Shown one piece after another: positions 38,767-47,702 of a stretch of 64,000 nt of DNA (positions are counted from its first letter, which is position 1; each line of letters opens with the position of its first letter). The DNA is taken from assembly GCA_963791575.1 (NCBI GenBank), contig CAWBSY010000011.1, positions 310,001 through 374,000 on the forward strand, given 5' to 3'. A program made the position numbers and the translations under genes. This DNA is from JAOAPG01 sp963791575. Its GTDB lineage: Bacteria > Acidobacteriota > Terriglobia > Terriglobales > Acidobacteriaceae. The notes beneath the pieces are model-generated. The model had not been told where the DNA came from, did no database searches, and saw nothing but the letters and a program-made list of their open reading frames with translations.

Positions 38767-39420
38767 ATGAAAAATATGGAGTTGCCGGACAAATTGTTCT
38801 TGAAAGGGAATAAATCAACGGCTCCGATGTTCTACTATGTGGGCGTGTCAGGAGCGGACCTTCAACTCGACTCGTTCGAAGAACTGGCTATGCCGCTCTT
38901 TGATCAGTTGTACAACTTCGCTCACTGGCTGACGCACAATCGCGAAGAAGCCGAAGACCTGGTTCAGGAAACCTACGCCAAGGCTTTGAAAGGGTTCTCG
39001 TCCTTTCAGTTAGGGACTAATTTTCGGGCATGGATGTATCGCATCTTACGTAATACGTTTTTGACCTCTCGTACCGGGCTGAAAGCGACCATGACTGTAC
39101 CGCTCGATCCCGAGGAGGACGGACCTGAACTTGCGGTTGAGCACGACACGCCAGAAACACTGCTGTTTGAGCGCACAAACAGCGAGCGGCTGCAGAACGC
39201 GATTGATGAGCTGCCTGTTTATTTCCGAGAGATTCTCCTCTTATGTGAAGTGGAGGAGATGTCGTATCAGGAAATTTCGGAGACGCTTTCTGTTCCTATT
39301 GGCACAGTGATGTCGCGATTATCGCGTGCGAGAAAAACACTACGCGATCGCCTGCGACCACAGCCGCAAGCAGGAACACCAACGGTCGCGATTGCAAAGG
39401 GGACGAACCATGGTTTGTGA
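38767..39420 (+). CDS. ECF-type RNA polymerase sigma factor
   Basis: Alternative sigma factor of about 217 residues. Region 2 (about 40-100) has LFDQLYNFAHWLTHNREEAE, DLVQETYAKALKGFSSFQ and FRAWMYRILRNTFLTSRT. Region 4 (about 145-195) has LQNAIDELPVYFREILLLCE and MSYQEISETLSVPIGTVMSR. The two are joined by an acidic linker. The stop overlaps the start of the anti-sigma gene by 11 bases (ATG at 39410), so the pair is co-expressed. The first 25 residues before region 2 are unusual for the family, so a later start is possible. It probably responds to envelope stress through the zinc-finger anti-sigma. Confidence 0.9.
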   Translation: MKNMELPDKLFLKGNKSTAPMFYYVGVSGADLQLDSFEELAMPLFDQLYNFAHWLTHNREEAEDLVQETYAKALKGFSSFQLGTNFRAWMYRILRNTFLTSRTGLKATMTVPLDPEEDGPELAVEHDTPETLLFERTNSERLQNAIDELPVYFREILLLCEVEEMSYQEISETLSVPIGTVMSRLSRARKTLRDRLRPQPQAGTPTVAIAKGTNHGL

Positions 39421-40177
39421 GTCTTGGAAGTCAAAACTCGACACCTACCTCGACAATGAGATTCCAGAGGAGGAGATGCGCACCTTCGATGCTCATGTGC
39501 GTAGCTGCCCGTCTTGCTCCGCCGATGCCGTCACGCGCGTACAGATGAAGCGCGCGATTCAAATCGCGGGTAAACGCTACACTCCAAGTGCTGAGTTCCG
39601 CAAACGAATGCAGCAGAGTATCGCTCCTAAACGGCAGCGCAGTTTCCGTTTCGGATGGATGTTCGCGGCAGCCGCAGCCCTCATTCTTATTGTCGGGGCA
39701 TTGACTTCGTCTTATCTGGGAAACCGGTCCAGCAAAGACTTGGCTTATCGACAACAGGTTTTCAGCGAGATTGCGGACTTGCACGTTGCGACGCTGGCAA
39801 GCTCATCGCCAGTAGATGTGATCTCCACCGATCGGCACACAGTGAAGCCCTGGTTCCAGGGAAAAATTCCCTTCGCGTTTAATTTGCCGGAACTCCAGAA
39901 CTCCGAGTTCTCTCTGCTTGGCGGCCGCATGACCTATCTTGATCAAACGCCGGGCGCGCATCTTATTTATGACATACGGAAACATCACATTTCGGTGTTC
40001 GTGTTCCAGGAGAAGACATTGCCAGCCAGTTTGGACAAGAATTCTCTTTCCCCAAAGAACCTGCCATTCAACATGGAAACATGGAGCCAAGACGGACTTC
40101 GTTACTTCGTGATCGGCGACGCGAGCACGGCAGATGTCAACAATCTCGTGAAATTGTTCAAAGCCACCAGTTCGTAG
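39410..40177 (+). CDS. Zinc-finger anti-sigma factor (membrane anchored)
   Basis: About 255 residues. The N-terminal zf-HC2 zinc finger is visible as His28 with Cys32 and Cys35 (FDAHVRSCPSCSADAV), which clamps the sigma factor. One transmembrane helix (WMFAAAAALILIVGALTSSY, about 80-100) places the remainder outside the cytoplasm. The outer domain (about 110-250) has GRMTYLDQTPGAHLIYDIRK and FVIGDASTADVNNLVKLFKA, typical of periplasmic sensor domains of this group. It is translationally coupled to the ECF sigma gene. Signal-dependent release or proteolysis is inferred from the family. Confidence 0.88.
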   Translation: MVCESWKSKLDTYLDNEIPEEEMRTFDAHVRSCPSCSADAVTRVQMKRAIQIAGKRYTPSAEFRKRMQQSIAPKRQRSFRFGWMFAAAAALILIVGALTSSYLGNRSSKDLAYRQQVFSEIADLHVATLASSSPVDVISTDRHTVKPWFQGKIPFAFNLPELQNSEFSLLGGRMTYLDQTPGAHLIYDIRKHHISVFVFQEKTLPASLDKNSLSPKNLPFNMETWSQDGLRYFVIGDASTADVNNLVKLFKATSS

Positions 40178-40333
40178 ATTTACGAAGTGCAATTTGCTAG
40201 TCGTCGTTCTCCTTCGCCATAGTTTTGCCCCCCAATTTCAGGATTAAAGGCGTCGAGCGTTCTGTTGTCCTGGTGTGTATACTTAAGAGCTTTTATTTCG
40301 ATCTCCCACTCTCCACCAAAGGACCCCTAACAA

Positions 40334-41392
40334 ATGAACAGCTGCCTTCGTATCTCAGGTCTCGTGTGCCTATGTTTTGCGCTCTGCTTGTCGGCCAGTG
40401 CGTCCACTGCGACCTTCCAAATCGTTCAGGATCCCATCACCAACACGTGGTCGAATTTTGCTCTCTCCGGCAATGGCGAGGTCATGGCCGCAAACTATGG
40501 CGGCGAAATCTTTCGCTGGACGGCAACCTCTGGCTTTCAGGACCTCGGCCCAGGCGATTACTTTTCCTCTTCGATCGGAATCTCGCGTGATGGCTCTGCC
40601 ATAATCAGCGGATATATCGGAAGCGATGGTTACAGCCGTCCAGCCATCTGGAAATCATCGGGACTCACTGACCTCGGCCACCCCTCGAATGGATGCACTG
40701 CCATCGGCAATAGCTGGGGAAGCGGCTATAGCTTGAACGCAAATGGAACTGTAGCTGTCGGACTCGCATGGAATTGCCAAGACGCCGAGGCCTTTGCATG
40801 GACTGAAGCTACAGGCAACGTTTCGCTCGGGCATCCTGCAGGCACCCATAGCAGCCGCGCTTCAGCGATCTCGGCTAACTCCGCGACAATCGTCGGTTTC
40901 TGGGAGGATGTAACCGGCCCTCGCCGCCCGGTACGATGGCTCAACGGAAAACATGACCTGTTTCTAGGTTCTAAAACTCTCGGCGAAGCCACAGCAGTGA
41001 CCAGCAATGGCAAAAACATAGTTGGGCAGTACTACGACGTGCAAAATAACGGGATCGCTTTCCTTTACTCAGATAGCCACGGTTTTACCTCGCTCGGAAC
41101 CATCCGGCATGGACGTTTTGAGCAAAGCTCTGCGAATGCCATCTCTGATGATGGAACTGTCGTCGGCTGGAGCGGCGATCCGTTTGGCCACGGTATCGAC
41201 GCTTTCGTTTGGACAGCTGGGGGTGGCATGGTACGAGTCGCCAAGATGTTGCGGCAATCGGGTGCAAGAATTCCGGTCGGCATGACTCTATACACCGCCG
41301 ACAGCATCTCAGCCGACGGAACTACCTTTGCAGGACAGTGCTTTGATGCCCAGGGACATTTCGGCAACTGGATCGCTCACATCACCAAGTAA
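40334..41392 (+). CDS. Secreted HAF-repeat (beta-propeller-like) protein
   Basis: Exported protein of 352 residues with a signal peptide (LVCLCFALCLSASASTATF). The rest is a series of HAF-type repeats, each containing phrases such as ISRDGSAIISG, LNANGTVAVG, ISANSATIVGF, ISDDGTVVGWS and ISADGTTFAGQ alternating with AIWKSSG, AFAWTEATG or AFVWTAGGG. This is the pattern of an extracellular beta-propeller. An AAAGGA sequence lies about 10 bases before the ATG. No catalytic motif or sorting signal at the C-terminus is seen. Function is unknown. Confidence 0.78.
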   Translation: MNSCLRISGLVCLCFALCLSASASTATFQIVQDPITNTWSNFALSGNGEVMAANYGGEIFRWTATSGFQDLGPGDYFSSSIGISRDGSAIISGYIGSDGYSRPAIWKSSGLTDLGHPSNGCTAIGNSWGSGYSLNANGTVAVGLAWNCQDAEAFAWTEATGNVSLGHPAGTHSSRASAISANSATIVGFWEDVTGPRRPVRWLNGKHDLFLGSKTLGEATAVTSNGKNIVGQYYDVQNNGIAFLYSDSHGFTSLGTIRHGRFEQSSANAISDDGTVVGWSGDPFGHGIDAFVWTAGGGMVRVAKMLRQSGARIPVGMTLYTADSISADGTTFAGQCFDAQGHFGNWIAHITK

Positions 41393-41551
41393 CGTTCTCG
41401 AACTAACGCTCGCCTCAGAGTCCATTCAGGAGTCTGAGGCAGCTAACTTAGTGAAAACTGCCGGAAGGATGGTTCAAAGTTTCAAAGGAAGCTATAAACC
41501 GAACCTACTGGACGCGCATCTCTAACTTCCAGTAGCAAGCCCCTGCAAGCG

Positions 41552-41593
41552 AAAAGCCGCCCTCCTCCCTACTCCAAGGCTGGGCGGCTTTTT
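41552..41593 (+). terminator. Intrinsic terminator
   Basis: Stem AAAAGCCGCCC / GGGCGGCTTTT with a 19-base loop, followed by a T run (TTTTTCTTT). It lies about 160 bases downstream of the HAF-repeat gene. Confidence 0.8.
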
Positions 41594-41764
41594 CTTTCAG
41601 TAACAGTGCTGAGAATTACTCGTCCCTAGCCATACCTGCGCGTATTCACCCGCAAGATGGATGCATGTACCGGAACAAGAATCCTCACCTCTGAGGTGGA
41701 CTACACGGAAAACAGTCGAGTGTGCTCTGAATTTTTTATAGAATTGTCCTGTAGTAGACAGACA

Positions 41765-42127
41765 ATGCTTAAAACTATTCCTTCGGTGCTCAGAGTCCCT
41801 CTCGGAATCTCCCTCTGCGTATTTGCATCAAGCATGATCACGGCACTGTCTCGTCACAGTTCTATTAAAGCGATAGTACCTATTATGTTTTTGTCGGTGA
41901 TTGTTTTCATTGCGCTGAAATTCGGATCACTGGCGGCTGCTTTGGGTACGCTAATCGCTGGTGGTACGTTCGCGTTCTTTCTGTTCGCGCCTTTCCACAG
42001 CCTGTTGATAGATGACCGCAATGCGAGAGGCAACGTGATGTGGATGGTTCTGCTCGGCCTAATAGCGGCTCATTTTTTACCACCACCGCCCAACGATGGA
42101 ACTGATCCCAGAGTCTCTCTTCAATAA
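41765..42127 (+). CDS. Small DUF4118-like membrane protein
   Basis: Hydrophobic protein of about 120 residues (an upstream start at 41657 would add 36 polar residues). It has four likely membrane helices, e.g. LGISLCVFASSMITAL, VPIMFLSVIVFIALKFGSLA and MVLLGLIAAHFLPPPP. The pattern KFGSLAAALGTLIAGGTFAF, followed by PFHSLLI, resembles the DUF4118 membrane unit of KdpD-like sensors, but no kinase domain is attached. No good ribosome site is seen at either start. It may be a stand-alone remnant of a sensor. Confidence 0.5.
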   Translation: MLKTIPSVLRVPLGISLCVFASSMITALSRHSSIKAIVPIMFLSVIVFIALKFGSLAAALGTLIAGGTFAFFLFAPFHSLLIDDRNARGNVMWMVLLGLIAAHFLPPPPNDGTDPRVSLQ

Positions 42128-42213
42128 TCTACGATGACCGGACCAGAGGTGGAACCAGCAAAGGGTTGCGCCTAGCATATCTCTAGAGGTGTTGTTTCAC
42201 CTCCGGCGATGTC

Positions 42214-42333
42214 ATGGTGCTCACAGCGATTCTCATTGCCCTCTGCGCGGTTGCAATGCCGTTCTTCGTCTTCTGTATTTACGGTTTCCTTGCAGACCTA
42301 AAACAACAGAGAAGACCACTTCCCCAGCTCTAG
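42214..42333 (+). CDS. Possible 39-residue single-pass membrane peptide
   Basis: Short frame beginning MVLTAILIALCAVAMPFFVF, followed by a Gly-Phe turn and a basic, Gln/Pro-rich tail (KQQRRPLPQL). One membrane helix with positive residues after it fits a small inner-membrane protein. There is no clear ribosome site and no recognised family, so this is a weak call. Bases 42334-42724 hold no convincing gene. Confidence 0.3.
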   Translation: MVLTAILIALCAVAMPFFVFCIYGFLADLKQQRRPLPQL

Positions 42334-42724
42334 CCTTGCCAAATGTTCGCCTTGCCGGGAAAGTCGCCTTTTTAAATTCACCTGGGACACAGACAGACCT
42401 GCAATCTACGCATTAAGAGGGTTTTGCAGCCGCGCCCATGAGCATATCTGCAGGATACGGGAACAGGTGGTTGCCTTCAACGGTGAGCGTCTGGATTCTG
42501 CAGCCCCGCCTCGATAGCACTCGAAATGCTGGCAACTGTGCGATAAGCATTGCCATGTCCCTCGCCAAGCGGAATAATTTCGCAGCCTTGGGATTCCCCA
42601 AGATCGCTTTCCATGATAAATTTCATCCCGCCTACGAGCTGGAAACACTTCTCGCTTTCAATGGAAGCTAATATGGGGGCTTAGGATTTTCGTGGATGAG
42701 CGTCGTATGTATAATCAACAGGTT

Positions 42725-42799
42725 GGGCGCTTAACTCAGCGGTAGAGTGTCACCTTCACACGGTGGAAGTCGTAGGTTCGAATCCTACAGCGCCCACCA
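42725..42799 (+). tRNA. tRNA-Val (anticodon CAC)
   Basis: Full cloverleaf: acceptor stem GGGCGCT / AGCGCCC, D arm ACTC-AGCGGTA-GAGT, anticodon stem TCACC / GGTGG with loop TTCACAC giving anticodon CAC (reads GTG), and T arm GTAGG-TTCGAAT-CCTAC. The 3' ACCA is encoded in the DNA. A reading frame that starts inside the tRNA and runs into the next gene is not real in its first part. Confidence 0.95.
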
Positions 42800-42827
42800 T
42801 TCACCGTACAAAATAATAAGGTGTTCA

Positions 42828-43103
42828 TTGAAATTCACCGTGGTCCCTCAGCGGGCGTTCGCAGGCAACGACATCGATATTCATCTGGACGCAGAAAAAG
42901 GTGAGACTATCGCAATCGTGAAGGTTCGCCTTGATGACTCAACGATCTGGGAGCAACCAGCAGAGTCCGGTTGCGTGGACTGGCAGATGAAGTTCTCAGG
43001 AATCGGAGATGCCGCGCCCGGGATGGAACACAAATTGGTGATCACAGTAATCGATGACAAAGGTGAGTCCAAATCTTCGGAGCATCACTGGCAAGACAGC
43101 TAG
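42828..43103 (+). CDS. Small conserved-looking hypothetical protein
   Basis: About 91 residues, lying immediately after tRNA-Val. The start is placed at a TTG with AAGGTG just upstream, since earlier in-frame starts lie in the tRNA. The sequence (KFTVVPQRAFAGNDIDIHLD, then ETIAIVKVRLDDSTIWEQP, then KLVITVIDDKGESKSSEHHW) predicts an all-beta, Ig-like fold with alternating hydrophobic residues and no signal peptide. No family is recognised. A GTG further in is an alternative start. Confidence 0.5.
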   Translation: MKFTVVPQRAFAGNDIDIHLDAEKGETIAIVKVRLDDSTIWEQPAESGCVDWQMKFSGIGDAAPGMEHKLVITVIDDKGESKSSEHHWQDS

Positions 43104-43183
43104 AACTGTCCGTAGCTCAAGCGAGAAAAGCCCCCGCTTTCCGTCTTCTACCCGGTCTCCCTACGGTACAGGCACCGGTCTTA

Positions 43184-43384
43184 TCAGGCGTTCAGTGAAC
43201 GATTTTCTATATCCTCCAAAGCCTCGAGAATCGACTTGAGACAATCAATGATTGCCTGATGTGCTAGCTGAGTGCCTGCGGCTTTGGCTCTCGGCGAGAC
43301 TATAGCCGGTTCAGTTCCCGCATCTCTTAAAGCCACTTCAACTGCGTGAACTTTGTCGCGTACTTGATTGAGAGCTGTAGACAT
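43184..43384 (-). CDS. Small helical hypothetical protein
   Basis: 66 residues, highly helical (LNQVRDKVHAVEVALRDAG, then QAIIDCLKSILEALEDIENR), acidic at the end, no signal peptide. The codon pattern and amphipathic heptads favour a real small protein, but no family is recognised and the ribosome site is weak. It lies alone between a hypothetical gene and the VOC gene. Confidence 0.4.
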   Translation of the reverse strand: MSTALNQVRDKVHAVEVALRDAGTEPAIVSPRAKAAGTQLAHQAIIDCLKSILEALEDIENRSLNA

Positions 43385-43549
43385 GGGACAAATTATCGCC
43401 CTAAGACGATCAGAGTGCCATCCTTTTCCACTCAGAAATTGAGACCTAACGGGAGTCGCGGACGACGCGATTAACTTCCGTACTAGGTAGTGTCCTAATT
43501 TGAAAGTGAAGGACTGGATCGCTCCAGCCGCCTGTCATGCGACATTTGG

Positions 43550-43894
43550 TTAGTCATGGTGGAAATAAAAGAGGTTCCCGTCCAGATCCTTTACGGTGAA
43601 CTGCCGTAACCCCCAAGGCTTTCTTTCCAGAGGATCCACGATGTTCGCATCTAACGACTTCAGCTCCTGGTACGACGCATCGATATCTTCGGCGAACACC
43701 CAGTGAACGGCAGGTTCGAACGGCGGCTCCCTTTTCCGAAAGAATATCGCCACGTCACCGCGCGACACGGCCCCAATCTCTTTGCCTGGGTAAAGCCATC
43801 CAATCTCAAAGCCGAGTGCATCTCTGTAATGCTGTTGTGCGCGTTCGACATCAGCGACCGGCAACTCCGGCACTGGCTGGCCAATCGAGTTCAC
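43550..43894 (-). CDS. VOC-superfamily (glyoxalase/bleomycin-resistance-like) protein
   Basis: Single VOC module of 114 residues. It starts PVPELPVADVERAQQHYRDA, with the usual 'V-D-x-x-A-x-x-F/Y' entry, then GFEIGWLYPGKEIGAVSRGD and ALHWVFAEDID-like strands. It ends KPWGLRQFTVKDLDGNLFYF, where the late Asp-x-Asp-Gly-Asn is typical. A dimer would bind a metal or a small molecule. Antibiotic or metabolite binding cannot be decided. It is adjacent to the DUF1801 gene on the same strand and may be co-transcribed with it. Confidence 0.83.
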   Translation of the reverse strand: MNSIGQPVPELPVADVERAQQHYRDALGFEIGWLYPGKEIGAVSRGDVAIFFRKREPPFEPAVHWVFAEDIDASYQELKSLDANIVDPLERKPWGLRQFTVKDLDGNLFYFHHD

Positions 43895-43908
43895 GTTCTT
43901 TGCGAAAT

Positions 43909-44355
43909 TTAGAGTGGGGATTTTCGCTTGGGCTTCGGCTTGTTCTTCGTCTTGCTCTGGCCCTTAAGATTGAGCGCCACTGCAGCGCGGATGAGATCCT
44001 TCAAGGCCGCCTCATCGACCTTGTCGCCTTCATGGATGTCGATGGCGCGCCTGACATTCCCCTCGAGGCTGGAGTTGAATAGACCGGAAGGGTCCTTCAA
44101 CGCAGCTCCCTTGGCAAATGTCATCTTGACGACATTCTTGTACGTCTCTCCCGTGCAGACGATGCCGCCGTGGGAAAAGACCGGAGTCCCCGGCGATGTC
44201 GCCTTGACCCACTTCCACTCTTCGACGATCTCAGGGTCTGCCTCGTGTATGATTGCGCGCACTTTCGCGAGCGTCTTCCCGCGCCAGTCCCCAAGTTCCT
44301 TGATCCTGGCGTCGATGAATGCAGAGGCAGATTCCACCGCAACGGGCCTTTTCAT
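43909..44355 (-). CDS. DUF1801 (YdhG-like) protein
   Basis: About 148 residues with the DUF1801 pattern: SAFIDARIKELGDWRGKTLA, then IIHEADPEIVEEWKWVKATS, then GIVCTGETYKNVVKMTFAKG. The start at 44355 (MKRPVAVES) is preferred since GGAG lies 7 bases upstream; a start 7 codons earlier is possible. The C-terminus is a Lys/Pro-rich basic tail (KTKNKPKPKRKSPL), which may bind nucleic acid. The fold resembles iron-binding CyaY-like proteins. Function is unknown. Confidence 0.8.
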   Translation of the reverse strand: MKRPVAVESASAFIDARIKELGDWRGKTLAKVRAIIHEADPEIVEEWKWVKATSPGTPVFSHGGIVCTGETYKNVVKMTFAKGAALKDPSGLFNSSLEGNVRRAIDIHEGDKVDEAALKDLIRAAVALNLKGQSKTKNKPKPKRKSPL

Positions 44356-44576
44356 GTGCAGCTCCAACTCTCGCACCTAATTTAGCTGCGCTCAGCGTAA
44401 CCTGCAACCTCCGCAAGTGGAAGCCTCTTCTGGGTTCGATAGCAGTTCGAAAGATCGGGGGTGCAGCGAGGATCTTCCAGGCGACTTCGGGGACTTCGAA
44501 AATTTCTGCATTCTGAAGTATGCTGCTAGGCGGAGCGCGTTCCACATGGAGCACCTCCGTATACGCCTCATTAAAG

Positions 44577-46887
44577 ATGAAGACTCTTCTATTCAGTTCT
44601 TGTCGCTGCTCCGTTTTTTTGCTCGGCTTCCTGAGTTTCGCCATCGCATTGCCAGCCGCCGCCGCAGACTCTCCAAACCAGCGGCTCACGCCAGCGGATG
44701 TTCTTTCAATGATGGAGCGCGTGGCGGATTGGCAGCTCGCGCATCCTTCTGCGCACCCCGCAACGGAATGGACACAAGGAGCGGGAGACGCAGGAATGGT
44801 CGCGCTGGCCGGCATCTCCGGCAACCCGAAATATCGTGACGCGCTGCTCGCGATGGGTGAAGCCAACAGCTGGCAACCCGGACCACGCATGTACCATGCC
44901 GACGATTTGGCAGTCGGCCAAGCGTACGCAGGTCTATATTTCCTTTACCGCGACCCGAAAATGATTGCGCCATTGCGAGCGCGGCTCGATGCCATTCTCT
45001 CCGCACCTTCGAAAATTCAAAGCCTGGATTTCCATCAGCATTACGATCAGGCTTCCGAACTATGGTCCTGGTGCGATTCGCTGTTTATGGCTCCGCCCGT
45101 CTGGATGCAGCTTTTCGCCGCAACTGGCGATGAGCGCTACCTCGATTTTGCCGTGAAGAATTGGTGGCGCACGACGGATTATCTTTACGATCCCAGCGAA
45201 CATCTCTACTTCCGCGACAGCACCTATTTCGGCCGGCGCGAAGCCAACGGCAAGAAAATCTTCTGGAGCCGCGGCAACGGCTGGGTCATGGCCGGACTAG
45301 TCCGCATGTTGCAGTTGCTTCCGGCAAACCATCCGAGCCGCGCGCGTTTCGAGCACTTGTTCCGGGAAATGGCGGAGACGATTCTGACGTACCAGCAACC
45401 CGATGGTCTGTGGCGTTCGAGCTTGCTCGATCCGGACGATTATCCGCTCAAGGAGGCAAGCGGCTCTGGATTTTACGCCTACGCGCTGGCTTGGGGCGTG
45501 AATCAAGGTTTGCTCGACAGCGAAAAATTTAAGCCTGCGATTCGCAAAGCCTGGGCTGCCCTTGTCGAATGCGTGGATGCGGATGGCAAATTGACGCACG
45601 TTCAGCCCATCGGTTCCGACCCGAAAATGTTTCCAGCGGATTCCACCGAGGTCTATGGCGTCGGCGCGTTTCTACTGGCGGGCAGCGAGTTGTACCGCAT
45701 GGCATTGTTTGAAAAGACAGAGCCTGAAAATGCAAAGCCTGTGGCGATCCGGGTGACCAATCCGGCCAGTTTGTACCGTCATTGCGAAACGGTGGAATTG
45801 AGCCTTTCTCGATTCGCCCATCGCGGGCTGCGTTCGACGAATCTCGCCGTGATGGATGGCCTCAAATCCCGCATTCTCGATTCGCAGATTTACGCCAGCC
45901 AATCAGGGAAAGCGCCGGACACATTCCTTTTCCAAGTCGATCTCGCGCCAGGGAGAGTCGCGGACTTACTACATCTTCGACGCTTCCGCTCTGACTGCAA
46001 TGCCGCAGCCGATTGTGAAAACGTACGCCCGGCAAATCATCGAGCGCTACCGCGATATGGCATGGGAGAGCGACCGCATCGCACATCGCATGTATCACCA
46101 GGATCTAATTCCAGCCGAGCATACCGAGAGTAGTGGCGTGGATGTGTGGATCAAGAGCACGCGTGCGCTCGTGATCAACAAGTGGTACGAGAACCGCGAC
46201 TATCACAACGACCACGGCGAAGGATTAGACGATTATCGGGTCGGACGGAGCCGGGGTTGTGGAGGACTCGGCATTTGGGACCGTCATAAATTTTACGTAT
46301 CCAGCAATTACCGCGACGCCCGCATCATTGCCACCGGACCGATCCGCTCCGAATTCGAGCTGACTTACGACGCCTGGGAAGACGGGAAAGGAAAGATCTC
46401 CGAAACCAAACGCATCAGCATCGACGCCGGATCTAACATGAGCCGCGCCGAAAGCGTGTTCACCGGCGATCAAACCTCCCCATTCGAAATTGGGGTCGGC
46501 ATTGCGCAACGCCCCGGTAACGGTGTGTTCGCCAAGAACCAGGAAGAGAGTTGGGTGAGTTATTGGCAGCCCGCGGACCGAGATCGTGGAAACATAGGAT
46601 GTGCGGTTGTGCTGCCCAACAAGGTTGAGGAATTCGTGACCGAAAGCGCCTCGCTGCCCAAGCTGACGCAAACTGATCTCGCCACGCCAAGTAACGAAGG
46701 CCTGCCCCCGGTTGCGAACCTACTGGCCATTGCGCCGGCAAAGATCGGCAAGCCATTTGAATATTATTTCGGCGCAGGCTGGAGCAAGAGCGGAGATTTT
46801 CCCGAAGAAAAAGACTGGGAGAATTACGTTCAACAATTCGCCGCCCGGCTTCGCGCACCCCTGAAAGTCACACTCGAAAATCAATAG
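44577..46887 (+). CDS. Fused unsaturated rhamnogalacturonyl hydrolase (GH105/GH88) and DUF4861 protein, one frameshift
   Basis: Secreted pectin-degradation enzyme. The signal peptide spans about residues 1-31 (MKTLLFSSCRCSVFLLGFLS, cleaved after PAAAA). The GH105-type (alpha/alpha)6 domain (35 to about 395) has GDAGMVALAGISGNPKYRDA, WCDSLFMAPPVWMQLFAATG (the Asp is the likely catalytic acid), WSRGNGWVMAGLVRML and GSGFYAYALAWGVNQG. The DUF4861 domain follows (about 415-770). The frame is lost at a GGG run near 45951-45953; with one G fewer, LAPG joins ESRTYYIFDASA. The total is then about 770 residues. Substrate cleavage is inferred from the family: release of 4-deoxy-hexuronate from unsaturated oligosaccharides. 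Confidence 0.82.
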
Positions 46888-47702
46888 CTGTCCCGATTGG
46901 CAAGCATCCCAAGCGGATACGGCATTTTCTGCTCCGGGCTAACTCCTTTATTAAAAGGCTCGACGCGGCACCCTGCCCTGCAATCAATGTGCAGGATTGT
47001 TCACACCGTGAGCGCCTTCGCCTGTCTTTATACAAACTCAACAAACCATAACCCCCTACGCTTCACGGACTTACATTGTTCTCTGGCGAGCCCCCACCAG
47101 CTGTACCTTTGGCCGGACAAGTGCTTCTTCATCATGGTAAGAAAAGAGGCCGCAATGAAGATTCACCCTTCCATTGTTCTCGACCTCTCACAATGAGCCG
47201 TTCCGCCCGAGGGAACGGTGCCATACCGAATCTTTCCGAAAATCCAGCCTACAGCCTCTTTTGAATCGGTGGCTCCAGAAATGGAGCCGCTTTTTCTTTT
47301 GAGCCAAGCTAGCCGTAAGATCTGGCGAATTTACGGAGTGCTGGAATGTTGCACAGAATCGACGATCTGTTGGCTACAGAGGGGCCACTGCTCAGCCTGT
47401 CATACGCCGAGCCTAAGTAGTTCTTCAGCCTGCTCAGCGGATCTCGCTGGAACCACATTAATCCGGGTTTCTGCCAGCGTAGTTTTCGGCATTGTTTGCG
47501 AGTACGTGAAAATTGGAAGAATCGCATTTCGAGTTGATATTGTGCACGATAAGAACTCCTTTGGGAATGGGTAAAATTCGTCCTTCTATATCTGACTGCT
47601 TAGGAGTCCGTCTAAGCGATTCGGTGTCATGAAAGCCAGTTTACACCGCCCGGTCACTTCCGGTATTCTCCGCAATTGCGGTTCTACTCACACGAGGTGG
47701 CA
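46888..47702. other. Intergenic region with no supported gene
   Basis: About 815 bases. Open frames on both strands are short, Cys/Arg/Ser-rich and lack ribosome sites. Notable are a hairpin CCGTTCC-GCCCGAG-GGAACGG (around 47198-47218) and the terminator at 47271-47292. The promoter of the M28 peptidase must lie at its 3' end. Confidence 0.5.
47271..47292 (+). terminator. Intrinsic terminator-like hairpin
   Basis: Stem GGCTCCA / TGGAGCC with a GAAA tetraloop, followed by GC and a T run (TTTTTCTTTT). It is about 380 bases beyond the GH105 gene and may end a long 3' untranslated region or an unrecognised small RNA. Confidence 0.65.

Noticed and set aside
42406..42671. Overlapping open frames on both strands between the small membrane peptide and tRNA-Val
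   Set aside because: Several short frames compete, none has a ribosome site or recognisable motif.
42747..42827. Upstream extension of the small gene at 42828 through tRNA-Val
   Set aside because: It would start inside the tRNA; a TTG with AAGGTG fits better.
46897..47574. Open frames of 99 and 118 codons in the 46.9-47.7 kb gap
   Set aside because: No ribosome site, Cys/Ser-rich composition and a terminator hairpin in the middle.
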